From the NCBI GenBank assembly GCA_963708575.1, contig CAVPTB010000007.1:620001-684000 (forward strand): a stretch of 64,000 bases of DNA, in the 5' to 3' direction. Every line of letters begins with the position of its first letter. Positions within the stretch are counted from its first letter, which is position 1. Under the pieces are notes generated by a model. The model saw only the letters and a list, made by a program, of their open reading frames with translations. It had not been told where the DNA came from and did no database searches. This document shows positions 43,867 through 52,941 of this stretch, in pieces. Made by a program: the position numbers and the translations under genes. This DNA comes from DASVWZ01 sp963708575. Lineage in GTDB: Bacteria > Acidobacteriota > Terriglobia > Terriglobales > Acidobacteriaceae.

Positions 43867-45358
43867 TTACATCCTCGCGATGCCGATTATCCTACTGACG
43901 CTGTTCGCGCTCGGGATTCTTCTCATCGATCTCATAATCCCGCCGGAGTGGAAGTGGACGAACGCTGTTACCGCAATTGTTGGAATAATGTTCGCCACCG
44001 CCGGGGTGGTGCGAATTCAGTTGGTGCAATACCAGATGGGGCAGATCGGCCGTCACCTGGAGTGGGGGTTCTCTCACTCCCTCATGCTCGACCACTTCGC
44101 CATCTATTTCTATTATTTGTTTCTGGGCGGAGCTGCGCTGGCCATTTTCATCTCCGTGCGGTATCTCGAAATCGAGCACGAAAATCACGGCGAGTTTTAC
44201 GCGCTGATTCTCTTCGCCGTCATCGGCATGATGTGCATGGCCTCGGGCTTCGATGTCGTCCTGATCTTCATCGGCCTGGAACTCATGGCGCTTTCCACTT
44301 ACGTGCTCGTCGGATTCCTGCGCCGTGACCGCCGCTCCAACGAAGCGTCACTAAAATATCTCCTGCTCGGCGCCTTCTCTTCCGGAATCTTCGCCTACGG
44401 ACTTTCCTTGTTCTACGGGCTAAGCGGAGGCACCAACCTCTACGACATCTCCCGCGCCATATCGAATCGGCTCGCGAACCAGCAGGGCAAGCCGGACGCA
44501 GTGATGATCCTGGCCCTACTCGCCACCATGACCGGGCTCTTGTTCAAAGTTGCAGCGATTCCGTTCCATCAGTGGGCCCCCGACGCCTACGAAGGCGCGC
44601 CCACCAGCGTTACCGGATTCATGTCGGTTTCCGTGAAAGCCGCCGGTTGGGCCATGATGCTTCGCATTCTGGTTTGGGGCCTTTACCCGCTGCGCTCCGT
44701 GTGGGTGCCCGTTTTGATCATAGTTTCCATCCTGACCATGACCGGCGCCAACCTCGCGGCCCTGACCCAAAGCAACCTCAAACGTCTGCTTGCGTATTCC
44801 TCGATCGCCCATGTGGGCTACATGCTCTTGGGCTTGGTAGCGCTGGCATCGGTGAACTATCCCTCCCCCGCTTTCATCGATGGCTTTCGCGGAATCCTGC
44901 TCTACCTGCTTGTCTACACCTTCATGAATCTCGGTGCGTTCGCCGTGATCACGTCATTGCGTCAGCGCGATGTCATTGGCGACGAAATAGACGATATCGC
45001 TGGCTTGTATTCGCGTGCTCCCGTCGAAGCCGTCCTGATGCTGATCTTCCTGCTGTCGCTCGCTGGAATTCCGCCGCTCGCCGGATTCTATGGAAAGTAC
45101 TTCATCTTCCTCAGCCTGATGGAAAGCGGCCATTACATATTGGCGGCAACGGCAGTTCTGTACGCTGTCTTCGGGCTCTATTACTACATGAAGATCGCCA
45201 ACGCCATGTTCATGCGTGAAGCCACTGACAAGACCCGCCTGCCCATCGGCGCAGGGGTCTGGGCCGCGCTTGCCATTACTGCCGTTGCGACCGTCCTGAT
45301 CGGTATTCTCCCTGATTGGTTCATCCGCCTGGCCACCTGGTCGATCGGACTAACCTAG
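43832..45358 (+). CDS. nuoN: NADH-quinone oxidoreductase subunit N
   Basis: A 508-residue antiporter-like subunit. Conserved features are IGLELMALSTYVLVGFLRR with its glutamate, PFHQWAPDAYEGAPTSVTGF, the lysine in SVSVKAAGWAM and QSNLKRLLAYSSIAHVGYML. The GTG start has GGAGGG eight bases ahead. It is the last complex I gene in the window. No nuoE, F, G, B or I is present. Confidence 0.95.
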   Translation: MLVTQQFFTGTDYILAMPIILLTLFALGILLIDLIIPPEWKWTNAVTAIVGIMFATAGVVRIQLVQYQMGQIGRHLEWGFSHSLMLDHFAIYFYYLFLGGAALAIFISVRYLEIEHENHGEFYALILFAVIGMMCMASGFDVVLIFIGLELMALSTYVLVGFLRRDRRSNEASLKYLLLGAFSSGIFAYGLSLFYGLSGGTNLYDISRAISNRLANQQGKPDAVMILALLATMTGLLFKVAAIPFHQWAPDAYEGAPTSVTGFMSVSVKAAGWAMMLRILVWGLYPLRSVWVPVLIIVSILTMTGANLAALTQSNLKRLLAYSSIAHVGYMLLGLVALASVNYPSPAFIDGFRGILLYLLVYTFMNLGAFAVITSLRQRDVIGDEIDDIAGLYSRAPVEAVLMLIFLLSLAGIPPLAGFYGKYFIFLSLMESGHYILAATAVLYAVFGLYYYMKIANAMFMREATDKTRLPIGAGVWAALAITAVATVLIGILPDWFIRLATWSIGLT

Positions 45359-45407
45359 GCGCGGTCGTCCCCGCCCGTGCCACTCCACTATCTGTAAGAT
45401 ACTTCCT

Positions 45408-45632
45408 ATGGGTAGTGACGACCGTAAGGAAAAGAGCATGCTGGTGCAACTGGCGAATTACAGCCAGTTAGCCTTCATCTTTCCCGCCGCGACCGTGGCT
45501 GGTTGGCTGATCGGCCTCGGCCTCGACCACTGGTTACACACCACGTGGCTTTATCTCGCCGGACTCATTCTCGGCATCGTCGCCGGATTCGTCGAACTGA
45601 TCCGCACCGTGCTTTCCTCCGAATCGAAATAG
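45408..45632 (+). CDS. AtpZ/AtpI-type small membrane protein of the ATP synthase cluster
   Basis: A 74-residue protein with two membrane helices (about 18-38 and 43-63; VAGWLIGLGLDHWLHTTWLY between them). Sequence and location match the putative F0F1 ATPase subunit family that includes AtpZ, thought to assist ring assembly or magnesium/calcium transport. It is the first gene of a cluster that continues with atpI, atpB and atpE after one inserted gene. Confidence 0.8.
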   Translation: MGSDDRKEKSMLVQLANYSQLAFIFPAATVAGWLIGLGLDHWLHTTWLYLAGLILGIVAGFVELIRTVLSSESK

Positions 45633-45665
45633 CCGTCTCCAACCCCAGCGTTGTATTCTGCCTGC

Positions 45666-46553
45666 ATGGCGGTGTTGAACGCGGGCCTTAGCATCTATCC
45701 CTACGCAGCCGAATTGCGCCGCGAACTCAGTTTGCGCAATCTTCGCTTCGCCCGCCAGCATAAGCTTCCACACCGCGAGAGCTACGGCCAGCCGCCGGTG
45801 ACTTGCTACCAGCCCTCAGAAGACAATGCCAGTCACGGAAATTTCCTGCACGATACCTATCGCGCGATCCTGCAAAACCCGGACTGGGCCCGCCGTTTGG
45901 GCAAAGTTCACACTCAGATTCGCGGCTCCGCCGATCGCCGCTGGCGCGAGCTCGACTCCTGTAACAGCTCAGACGCGCTTCTCATGAACATCTTCTGCAA
46001 CCCCAAGGTGTTGCAATCGAGGCAAACATTTGACCTGCTCGGGGTGGAAGCGGCTGGCTTTCCCGAGTTCGGAGTCAAAGCCCGAGTGCCTCTCGTCAAC
46101 GGCCGGTTCGATCGCACCGAAATAGATATGCGTCTCGAAGATCTCTTGGTCGAAGCCAAGCTGACCGAATCCGATTTTCAAAGCTGCGGCGAAGATCCGC
46201 TGCAACAATACAGGGACTTTCGCGGGGTATTCGAGGTTGACGAACTTCCCCGAAACCGCGACCGCATCCTCTCCTACCAGCTCATTCGCAACGTTTTGGC
46301 CGCCCACGCCTCCGCCAGTTCGTTTTGCGTAATTTCTGACGAGCGCCGTCCCGATCTGAAAGAGGCTTGGTACGCCGTGATGCGAACCATCCGCATTGCC
46401 AACCTGAGAGTGCGCTGCAAGATCATCACCTGGCAGGAACTCTCAGAAGGTTTGCCGCGCAAATTGCGAACCTTCCTGGCCGAAAAATACGGAATCGCTG
46501 CCGGAGACATGACTCCCGCACCCTGCGAAGCATCCGCGGCCGAATTCGCATGA
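45666..46553 (+). CDS. PD-(D/E)XK nuclease-like protein inserted in the ATP synthase cluster
   Basis: A 295-residue soluble protein. The nuclease-like core is around residues 150-170: D in FDRTEIDMRLEDLLVEAKLT and the E-A-K pair six residues on, which is the D-x(n)-E-x-K arrangement of PD-(D/E)XK enzymes. A Q-x3-Y pair (QQYRDFRGVFEV) and a helical tail follow. The stop overlaps the atpI start by four bases (ATGA), so it is translated with ATP synthase genes although it has no obvious link to them. ATG 45666 is preferred to 45651. DNA substrate and role are unknown. Confidence 0.7.
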   Translation: MAVLNAGLSIYPYAAELRRELSLRNLRFARQHKLPHRESYGQPPVTCYQPSEDNASHGNFLHDTYRAILQNPDWARRLGKVHTQIRGSADRRWRELDSCNSSDALLMNIFCNPKVLQSRQTFDLLGVEAAGFPEFGVKARVPLVNGRFDRTEIDMRLEDLLVEAKLTESDFQSCGEDPLQQYRDFRGVFEVDELPRNRDRILSYQLIRNVLAAHASASSFCVISDERRPDLKEAWYAVMRTIRIANLRVRCKIITWQELSEGLPRKLRTFLAEKYGIAAGDMTPAPCEASAAEFA

Positions 46554-46969
46554 GCGTCAGAACTGACTCCTCGGCAACCTTCTACTCCGGAGCACTCCGC
46601 CGCATTCCCCGGTTCATGGTCGTGCTGGCGCTCGTCCTCGGCCTCGCGGCATGGCTCCATTACGGATGGAGGATCGCTCTTGGTTTTTTCTGCGGATGCG
46701 TCATTGCCTATCTGAATTTTCGTTGGCTGGATCGTGTGGTCAAGGCCCTCGCTGACCGTGCCACTCAGTCCGGACAGGCCGAGTCGGGCGGTGGCGTCGT
46801 CTTCCGCTTCCTCTTCCGCTACTTTTTGATGGCCACCGCTGCCTATGTTATATTTACTGTTTCTCCCGCGAGTGTTTACGGGCTCTTTGCCGGGCTGTTT
46901 CTGCCGGTAGGGGCCATCGCGTGCGAAGCTGCCTACGAAGTCTATGCGGCGTTAGGCCGTGGACTTTAG
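46550..46969 (+). CDS. atpI: ATP synthase subunit I-like membrane protein
   Basis: A 139-residue protein with four membrane helices (around 22-38, 42-60, 88-104 and 108-128). The segment GFFCGCVIAYLNFRWLDRVV resembles ATP synthase I proteins, which help assemble the c ring. The ATG overlaps the previous stop; the frame is open to 46367 but only inside the upstream gene. atpB follows after 60 bases. Confidence 0.8.
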   Translation: MSVRTDSSATFYSGALRRIPRFMVVLALVLGLAAWLHYGWRIALGFFCGCVIAYLNFRWLDRVVKALADRATQSGQAESGGGVVFRFLFRYFLMATAAYVIFTVSPASVYGLFAGLFLPVGAIACEAAYEVYAALGRGL

Positions 46970-47029
46970 CACGAACTGGCAAAATCCCCGACAAGCGAAA
47001 AAGCAGGAGCTACAGCCAACAGCGGTCTT

Positions 47030-47761
47030 ATGCACGAACAACTCTGGGTTACCGCGTTCCTGAATCACTACCTCGCCGGTCCGGTCACCGGGCTGCTACG
47101 GGCGCTGCACATCGAGCCCAAGTATCCCGATGCTCCCATTCCCAACTCTTTTTCCATGGAGTTGCTGGTCTTCCTGTTTCTGATCATCGTGTTCATGATG
47201 GTGCGCTCGCGCCTCTCGGTGGATAAACCCGGCGCTTTGCAGCACGCCTTCGAAGGCGCTCACGGCTTCGTCGAGGGCCAGAGTCAGGAAATCATCGGAC
47301 ATCACAGCGAAGGTTTTACGCCGTTCCTGATGGCGCTGGGATTTTTCATCCTGTTCTGCAATCTGATTGGCTTGATTCCGGGATTCGAATCGCCGACCGC
47401 CACGCCGGTTGTGCCCCTAGGGCTGGCGCTTTGCGCCTTTGTTTATTATCAGACTCAAGGTTTCAAGCACGCCGGCATCGGATACCTGAAACATTTCCTG
47501 GGTCCGGTCTGGTGGCTCTCGCCGTTGATGCTGCCCATCGAAATCATCAGCCACCTGGCGCGTGTGCTCTCGCTCACCATCCGTCTTTACGCCAACATTT
47601 TTGCCGGAGACATGGTGACGCTGGTTTTCTTTTCGCTGGTGCCGATCGGGATACCGATCGTCTTCCTGGGATTGCACATCGGCGTCTCTCTGCTGCAGAC
47701 CTATATTTTCGTTCTGCTCACCATGGTGTATCTGGCGGGGGCGGTAGCGGAAGAGCACTAG
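47030..47761 (+). CDS. atpB: ATP synthase subunit a
   Basis: A 243-residue membrane stator subunit of the Fo part. The essential arginine lies in LSLTIRLYANIFAGDMV, and further helices include PLMLPIEIISHLARVL and LLQTYIFVLLTMVYLAGAV. The histidine-containing FKHAGIGYLKHFLGPVWWL is typical of bacteria with this short a subunit. It precedes atpE; atpF, H, A, G, D and C are elsewhere. Confidence 0.94.
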   Translation: MHEQLWVTAFLNHYLAGPVTGLLRALHIEPKYPDAPIPNSFSMELLVFLFLIIVFMMVRSRLSVDKPGALQHAFEGAHGFVEGQSQEIIGHHSEGFTPFLMALGFFILFCNLIGLIPGFESPTATPVVPLGLALCAFVYYQTQGFKHAGIGYLKHFLGPVWWLSPLMLPIEIISHLARVLSLTIRLYANIFAGDMVTLVFFSLVPIGIPIVFLGLHIGVSLLQTYIFVLLTMVYLAGAVAEEH

Positions 47762-47815
47762 AAAGTTTCAAGTTCCGAGTTTCGAATTCAAGAAGCATCA
47801 AGAAGTCGAAGCTGA
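47762..47815. repeat. Phrase-like intergenic repeat
   Basis: A run of related short words (GTTTCAAGTTCCGAGTTTCGAATTC followed by AAGAAGCATCAAGAAG in the sequence, positions 47763-47806) separates atpB and atpE. Simple near-duplicated words of this kind recur between genes in acidobacteria; genome-wide counting would confirm. It lies before the atpE ribosome site. Confidence 0.35.
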
Positions 47816-47899
47816 TTTTTGACCGTTCAGCGTGAGGGCGTTTGTTCGGTAACGTCAACCACCCACTGGCGGTATTTCATAGTCACAAGGAGAAACAAC

Positions 47900-48208
47900 A
47901 TGCGTCGTTCACTGAGCTACATCTTTATGGCGATGGCGATCCTGTGCTTTGCCGTTCCCGTATTCGCACAGGGCGGGGAAGCGGGTGCTGGCACCAACTG
48001 GGTTCCAATTGCCGCTGGCTTTTCCATGGCTTTCGCTTCCGGAATTTGCGCGCTTGGACAAGGCAAGGCCACTGCCGCAGCCACCGAAGCCCTGGCTCGA
48101 AATCCTGCCGCCCGTCCTGGAATTCAGCTGGCGCTGATTCTGGGTCTTGCGCTGATCGAGTCCCTCGCTCTCTACACCCTGGTCATCATCTTCGCCAAGG
48201 TAAAGTAA
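47900..48208 (+). CDS. atpE: ATP synthase subunit c with signal-peptide-like N-terminus
   Basis: A 102-residue proteolipid of the rotor ring. An extra N-terminal segment (1-23, MRRSLSYIFM...VFAQ) looks like a cleavable signal; the usual two-helix hairpin follows. The ion-binding glutamate is E87 in LIESLALY. Q54 in ALGQGKATA, S88 and Y92 occupy positions that coordinate sodium in the Ilyobacter type ring (Q32, E65, S66, Y70), with identical spacings of 33 and 5. AAGGAG lies ahead of ATG 47900. Upstream frame to 47819 is not used. Confidence 0.95.
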   Translation: MRRSLSYIFMAMAILCFAVPVFAQGGEAGAGTNWVPIAAGFSMAFASGICALGQGKATAAATEALARNPAARPGIQLALILGLALIESLALYTLVIIFAKVK

Positions 48209-48228
48209 GGCCCGCTCGCATAGATTGC

Positions 48229-48264
48229 AAAAGCTCCTGCGCTCAGCGGGAGCTTTTCTTTTTT
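48229..48264 (+). terminator. Rho-independent terminator of the atp cluster
   Basis: AAAAGCTCC pairs with GGAGCTTTT, extended by three inner pairs (one T-G), around the loop GCTCA, and is followed by CTTTTTT. It begins 20 bases after the atpE stop and is the clearest intrinsic terminator in the window. Confidence 0.9.
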
Positions 48265-48331
48265 GTATCAGTAGTGTTTTGAGTGATGCAGGATTTTAGG
48301 CAGAGCGGTGTTTTTGAGTGGCGCGCCGCTT

Positions 48332-48347
48332 CAGCATTGAAATGCTG
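48332..48347. repeat. Short palindromic hairpin between convergent genes
   Basis: CAGCATT and AATGCTG form a perfect inverted repeat with two bases between. It lies 14 bases after the stop of the minus-strand gene at 48361 and could end that transcript, although no T-tract follows. Confidence 0.35.
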
Positions 48348-48360
48348 GGATGGAGCTGAA

Positions 48361-50967
48361 CTACTTCCGCCCGCCCGACCACTCCGTCTCTTTGGTGTCC
48401 GGAGCTTGCTCAAGCGTTTCCATCAGGATATTCCGTAGCCGGTAGCGGCTCTCCAGATCGGTTTCCACCAGTTCAAATCCAATTTCATTCACTCTTGCCC
48501 GGCGCAGCAAAACTTGCCCGCGGATGTGGCGCACGCCGATCGAGATGTCTATGTTCGCTTCCGACCCTACACGCAGATTGTCTTCCTTCGTTCCCATGCC
48601 GCCGCCCAGGCTCAGCTCGCGGACCTGCACACTGGACTTTCCCCAGGAACTGCTGAGAGTGGCCGATAAGGTTTTTCTCATCACGATGCGTTCGTAGCGT
48701 CTCTGCCTTACCCATGGGCAAGCTGGGGCTGAGTCCAGCGGAGCAATCGCCAGTTCCGCGGGAGACAGTCCGGTATCCGCCATCACCTGGCTGGCATACC
48801 GAGGATCGATCTTGGCCAACGCCTGCGCTGCCGCAATGCGCAGCTCGCGGTGATGCATCCACTTCCACATCTTCTTGGCTTCCAGCAGATTTCGTAGCAC
48901 CGGTATGCAGTCCGGTTCTCGTAATCGTCCCAGCGATTCCACGGCCTTCAACTGAATAATGACCGAGCGTCCCTGGGCTTCGCCGGATTCCGCCATCACC
49001 ATCAAGGGAGGCACCGTCGATCGGTCGCCACTCATGCCGATCTCGTCGATCGCCTGCGGCAGCACCATCGTATCCAGGTGTTCCAGAATTTCCAGTAAAG
49101 TCCGGCCGCGATCATGTCCGGCGCCGTATGCAATCTGCCGGACGATCACATCGTGGTAGAAGCGGTTCCACTCCTTCAGCCGCATCGGCAACAGTTCGAG
49201 AAGAGTAGGAACATCCACCCGGCTGAGAAGCCCAACGACCGATGCAGCTTGCCGCACCGCACCGGTTCGCAGCATTTCACGCATCTGCAGGTTGCCGTTG
49301 GGACCAAGCTCTCGCACCAGATCGACCATGCGATCGCATTCTTCCCGCCGCATGCACCGGAAGAAGCGGTCCGCGAGATGTTCGATCGCCGCCTGGGAAG
49401 TTTTCTGGAGTATTGAAATCAGATCTTGCGGAACTCGCTCCATCCGGAGCGCGTCCTCGATAAACTCCGGCAGACGATTTTCCACTCCAATTCGTGTGCG
49501 CAACTCCGCCGAAAACGCCGGACGCAGTTTAGCCACGTGGTCCATTGCGCCGCAAACCTGGTCGATCGCCCCATACTGCTTGCGATTACTGGCTTCGGAA
49601 CTCAGTCGCACAAAGGCCGCGCCCAGGAGAGTTTGCACTTCGTGGTCGGATTCCCTCGCTACGGCGTCCCCCAGCCGTACCACCGTCGCGCCGATCAGAT
49701 CAATTCCCGGCGCCGCAAACAGGTCGGCCAATTGGCTGAGCCCGATCGCCGTCTTCCGCCGTGGCTCGATATCTTTCGCTTCCAGGCAGCTGGAGTAGTT
49801 ATTCAGAATCGCAATCGCCGATTCACGGTCTTTGCGCTCCAGCAACACCTCTATGAACTGCCGCACGTTCCGTGGAGGCACGCAGGGTGCTTCCTCCGAC
49901 ATCAGAACGCTTGTCTTGCCCGCGTCCGGAACTTCCGCCCAGAACATGCGGTCCAGAATGTCGGCGTGGGATTCCACCAGGATCCCCGCCTTGCTCATCT
50001 TTTCTTCCTGAAGTTTCAGAATGCGCCGCAGTGTATCCATCTGCCGGCTCATGTGCTCTAGCAGCTGGTGGACGGCGTTGACTTTAATATCTCCGCGCTG
50101 GAAACGTTCCAGTGCGAAGCGAATCGCCATGTGCTCGGCCGCCTTCATGAGCAGCGGAGCGTCGTTTTTGCTTTCTGGATTCTGTGACGCCAGAGTCTGC
50201 AACAACTGCTGCAGATTGAGTTTTGTGTTGGGATCGACTTCGGTCAGCTCGTTCTGCAGAGTTTCCGGCTTCAGGTTCGGGTCCGCGCTGGCTTCTCCGA
50301 ACCGCGTCAGCAGCCGGATCGCCTGTATGACTTCCTGCTCCTGCAAGGGCACGGTCGCCCCGTCGCTCGCCGCTCCAGCCGCGGAGGCTGGTCCCGTTCC
50401 CACGCCGGGCGTTTTGCCGTCTGCCGATCCATCCCCGGTATTCCGTGAACCTTCGGCGGCCGCAATCAGCTGCAATAGTTTTTGCGGATCGTTCAGCCAA
50501 TCCCTGAACTCGGGTCCTAATGTTTGCGCCGCGATCTGCGCCGCGATACTTACCTCGCCCGTGCTCGGATCGGCGGCAACAAACTTTACTTCATTAATCT
50601 TGATGGTCGATCCTGGCGCGTCGGTGAACGTGTCCTTGATCTTGGTAACGACGTCCTGCACCTTGGAACCGCTCACCGCAAAGGCCCGCACTAATTTCGC
50701 AAAGTCTTCCACCGTGACTTGGTTGGAAAAATTAATACTGGCGAGTCCTGCCGCCGTCAGTAGCTGCGCGAAGCTGCGCTCTGCCTGCCCCGCGTCCAAT
50801 GGAAATCCGTCCAGCAGTAAGGTGTTGTCGGAAACCCCGAGCAGAAAGCCCCCGTCTTTTCCCTTGGGCAGCCCCAGCTGCAACTCTTTCCATGTAATCT
50901 CAAACTGGCCTTCGGTGCGTTTGTGGTTGAATCCGTACAGGCGTACGTACTTCACCAGGATGTTCAA
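48361..50967 (-). CDS. HEAT-like repeat protein with C-terminal PilZ-like domain
   Basis: An 868-residue soluble protein. The N-terminus (1-130) resembles a small alpha/beta input module (FEITWKELQLGLPKGKDGGF, TLLLDGFPLDAGQAERSFAQ). A Ser/Ala/Gly-rich linker lies at about 165-200. From about 370 to 740 there are helix pairs typical of HEAT repeats (for example SLGRLREPDCIPVLRNLLEA, IAAAQALAKIDPRYASQVM). The last 110 residues contain a PilZ-like fold (RRYERIVMRKTLSATLSSSW, VRELSLGGGMGT, RARVNEIGFELVET), in which ELSLGG replaces the canonical D-x-S-x2-G. Function unknown; scaffolding in c-di-GMP signalling is a guess. Confidence 0.8.
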   Translation of the reverse strand: MNILVKYVRLYGFNHKRTEGQFEITWKELQLGLPKGKDGGFLLGVSDNTLLLDGFPLDAGQAERSFAQLLTAAGLASINFSNQVTVEDFAKLVRAFAVSGSKVQDVVTKIKDTFTDAPGSTIKINEVKFVAADPSTGEVSIAAQIAAQTLGPEFRDWLNDPQKLLQLIAAAEGSRNTGDGSADGKTPGVGTGPASAAGAASDGATVPLQEQEVIQAIRLLTRFGEASADPNLKPETLQNELTEVDPNTKLNLQQLLQTLASQNPESKNDAPLLMKAAEHMAIRFALERFQRGDIKVNAVHQLLEHMSRQMDTLRRILKLQEEKMSKAGILVESHADILDRMFWAEVPDAGKTSVLMSEEAPCVPPRNVRQFIEVLLERKDRESAIAILNNYSSCLEAKDIEPRRKTAIGLSQLADLFAAPGIDLIGATVVRLGDAVARESDHEVQTLLGAAFVRLSSEASNRKQYGAIDQVCGAMDHVAKLRPAFSAELRTRIGVENRLPEFIEDALRMERVPQDLISILQKTSQAAIEHLADRFFRCMRREECDRMVDLVRELGPNGNLQMREMLRTGAVRQAASVVGLLSRVDVPTLLELLPMRLKEWNRFYHDVIVRQIAYGAGHDRGRTLLEILEHLDTMVLPQAIDEIGMSGDRSTVPPLMVMAESGEAQGRSVIIQLKAVESLGRLREPDCIPVLRNLLEAKKMWKWMHHRELRIAAAQALAKIDPRYASQVMADTGLSPAELAIAPLDSAPACPWVRQRRYERIVMRKTLSATLSSSWGKSSVQVRELSLGGGMGTKEDNLRVGSEANIDISIGVRHIRGQVLLRRARVNEIGFELVETDLESRYRLRNILMETLEQAPDTKETEWSGGRK

Positions 50968-51195
50968 GCTATGGATAAACGCCCGAGCTGAGGCGTTCCG
51001 TTCTTCGCGCTTAATTGTGGCAGCGGTCGAAATACGCAGCTCCAGGGACTACGCAGTAAGGTTAGTGCAGAAGGTAAGGCCGCGCACATTACGGAAGTAA
51101 TTGCCCGAAAGGGCCCAAATGAGCCACCTCTGATGCGGTAGGCAAGCGGGGAAAAACCGTCTTCTTGAAGTATCTGATAATAGTATGAGATTGGG

Positions 51196-52791
51196 ATGCC
51201 AATGAATATCTCAACTTTACATACTGGGGCCGAAAGAAACTCAGCCGTCGGCTCGTCCGGAAACGAGATCTCACGTTTCTCGATCCAGTTGGTGCTCGCG
51301 CTCTCCGGAATCAAGCTCCTGATGCACCTCCTGCTCAGCGGTCGCTACGGCTATTTTCGCGATGAGATGTATTACCTCGACTGCGCCCGCCACCTCTCGG
51401 TCGGCTACGTCGACATGGCGCCGCTGATCGCCTGGATCGCGCGCGTCGCCCTCGCCTTAGGCGGTTCCCTGAACGTTCTTCGAACTTTTCCGGCAATCGC
51501 CGGCGCTTTGCTGGTCGCGTTGACCATGCGTATGACCTGGCGACTGGGCGGAAACGTTTTTGCCCAGGCTTTGGCAGGGTTCTCCATAATCTGCGTCCCC
51601 ATCTACATGACGATGGACAGCCTCTTCACCATGAACGCCTTCGAGCCGCTCTTCTGGATGGCTGCCGTTTACGTTTTGATCGAAATCATTCAGACGGGGA
51701 ATTCGCGCCTCTGGGTATGGTTCGGAGTGCTTTCCGGCTTAGGCCTCATGAACAAGCATTCCACTGCCTTCTTCGGCATCGCCGTCGTCCTCGGCCTTTT
51801 GCTGACTGAGCACCGCCGCGAATTCGCCAAGCCTTGGATCTGGATCGGTGCCCTCGTCGCAATTCTGATTTTTTCGCCGAACCTGATTTGGCAGATCATC
51901 CATCACTTCCCAACCTTGGAAGACCTCCACAACGTCAAAATCACCCATAAGAATGTCGAATTGCCACCCTTCGCATTCATCAAGCAACAGATCCTTGTCA
52001 TGGGACCAATGCTGTTTCCTTTTTGGTTCTCCGGTCTCTGGTCATTCCTGTTTGGAGGCCTTAAGAAGTACCGATTGCTCTCATGGATCTTTCTGGCATT
52101 CTTCGCCATGATGATGGTTCTGCATGGCAAGGACTATTACGTCATCCCGATCTACCCCATGCTGTTCGCCGGAGGAGCGGTCGCATGGGAGAAGGCCTTC
52201 GGGCGCTGGCGTTTCAGCCGAGGCCAGCTGTGGCCGAAGGCCTTGGTGATTGGCCTAACTGTCTTGGGCGGAATCCTGATTGCCCCGGTCATGATGCCAA
52301 TCCTGCCGCCAGCTCAGGCTGCGGCGTATGCGGAAAAACTGGGTTTGAAGGGCGCGAAGGCGGAGGTTAACCACCAAAGCATCCTGCCCCAGTACTTCGC
52401 CGATCAGTTTGGCTGGCCAGAATTAGTGCAGCAAGTGGCCGAAGTCTACAACTCGCTGCCTCCCGATCAACGCGCCCAAACCGCCATCGTCACGGGAAAC
52501 TACGGCGAGGCCGGAGCCATCGATCTGTTCGGACCCAAATATGGGTTGCCAACCGCTCTAAGCGGCCACCAGAATCACTACTATTGGGGCACAAACGGAT
52601 TCCAGGGCAACAACCTGATCCTGCTGCAGTTCGATAAAGAAGATGTTGAGAACATTTGTACCTCTGTCGAAACCCCGGCTGTGCACTACAATCGCTGGGG
52701 AATGGACGAAGAGAACCACGTCATTCTTCTCTGCCGTGGTCTGAAGCGGCCGCTCGACTACTACTGGCACGAATTCAAGCACTGGAATTAA
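51196..52791 (+). CDS. GT39-type membrane glycosyltransferase (ArnT/PMT-like)
   Basis: A 531-residue integral membrane protein with about eleven hydrophobic helices in the first 370 residues. The first periplasmic loop contains the catalytic-type acidic motif RDEMYYLDCARHL with GYVDMAPLIAWIAR following, as in PMT/ArnT enzymes that use lipid-linked sugars. The C-terminal 160 residues form a soluble domain (YGEAGAIDLFGPKYGLPTAL). It stands alone on its strand after a divergent gap. Acceptor unknown. Confidence 0.85.
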   Translation: MPMNISTLHTGAERNSAVGSSGNEISRFSIQLVLALSGIKLLMHLLLSGRYGYFRDEMYYLDCARHLSVGYVDMAPLIAWIARVALALGGSLNVLRTFPAIAGALLVALTMRMTWRLGGNVFAQALAGFSIICVPIYMTMDSLFTMNAFEPLFWMAAVYVLIEIIQTGNSRLWVWFGVLSGLGLMNKHSTAFFGIAVVLGLLLTEHRREFAKPWIWIGALVAILIFSPNLIWQIIHHFPTLEDLHNVKITHKNVELPPFAFIKQQILVMGPMLFPFWFSGLWSFLFGGLKKYRLLSWIFLAFFAMMMVLHGKDYYVIPIYPMLFAGGAVAWEKAFGRWRFSRGQLWPKALVIGLTVLGGILIAPVMMPILPPAQAAAYAEKLGLKGAKAEVNHQSILPQYFADQFGWPELVQQVAEVYNSLPPDQRAQTAIVTGNYGEAGAIDLFGPKYGLPTALSGHQNHYYWGTNGFQGNNLILLQFDKEDVENICTSVETPAVHYNRWGMDEENHVILLCRGLKRPLDYYWHEFKHWN

Positions 52792-52941
52792 TCCGCCCCA
52801 GCAGCGAAAATTGACTATCTGGGAATTGATTATCGATGACCGCATCTCCCGCATCTGCTCCCGCGAAAAAGTTCGCTGCCAACAAGGCGGGATTGTCCCT
52901 GTGGCTATTGCGCGTTTTGGAGGAGTGCGACAAAGTCAGGC

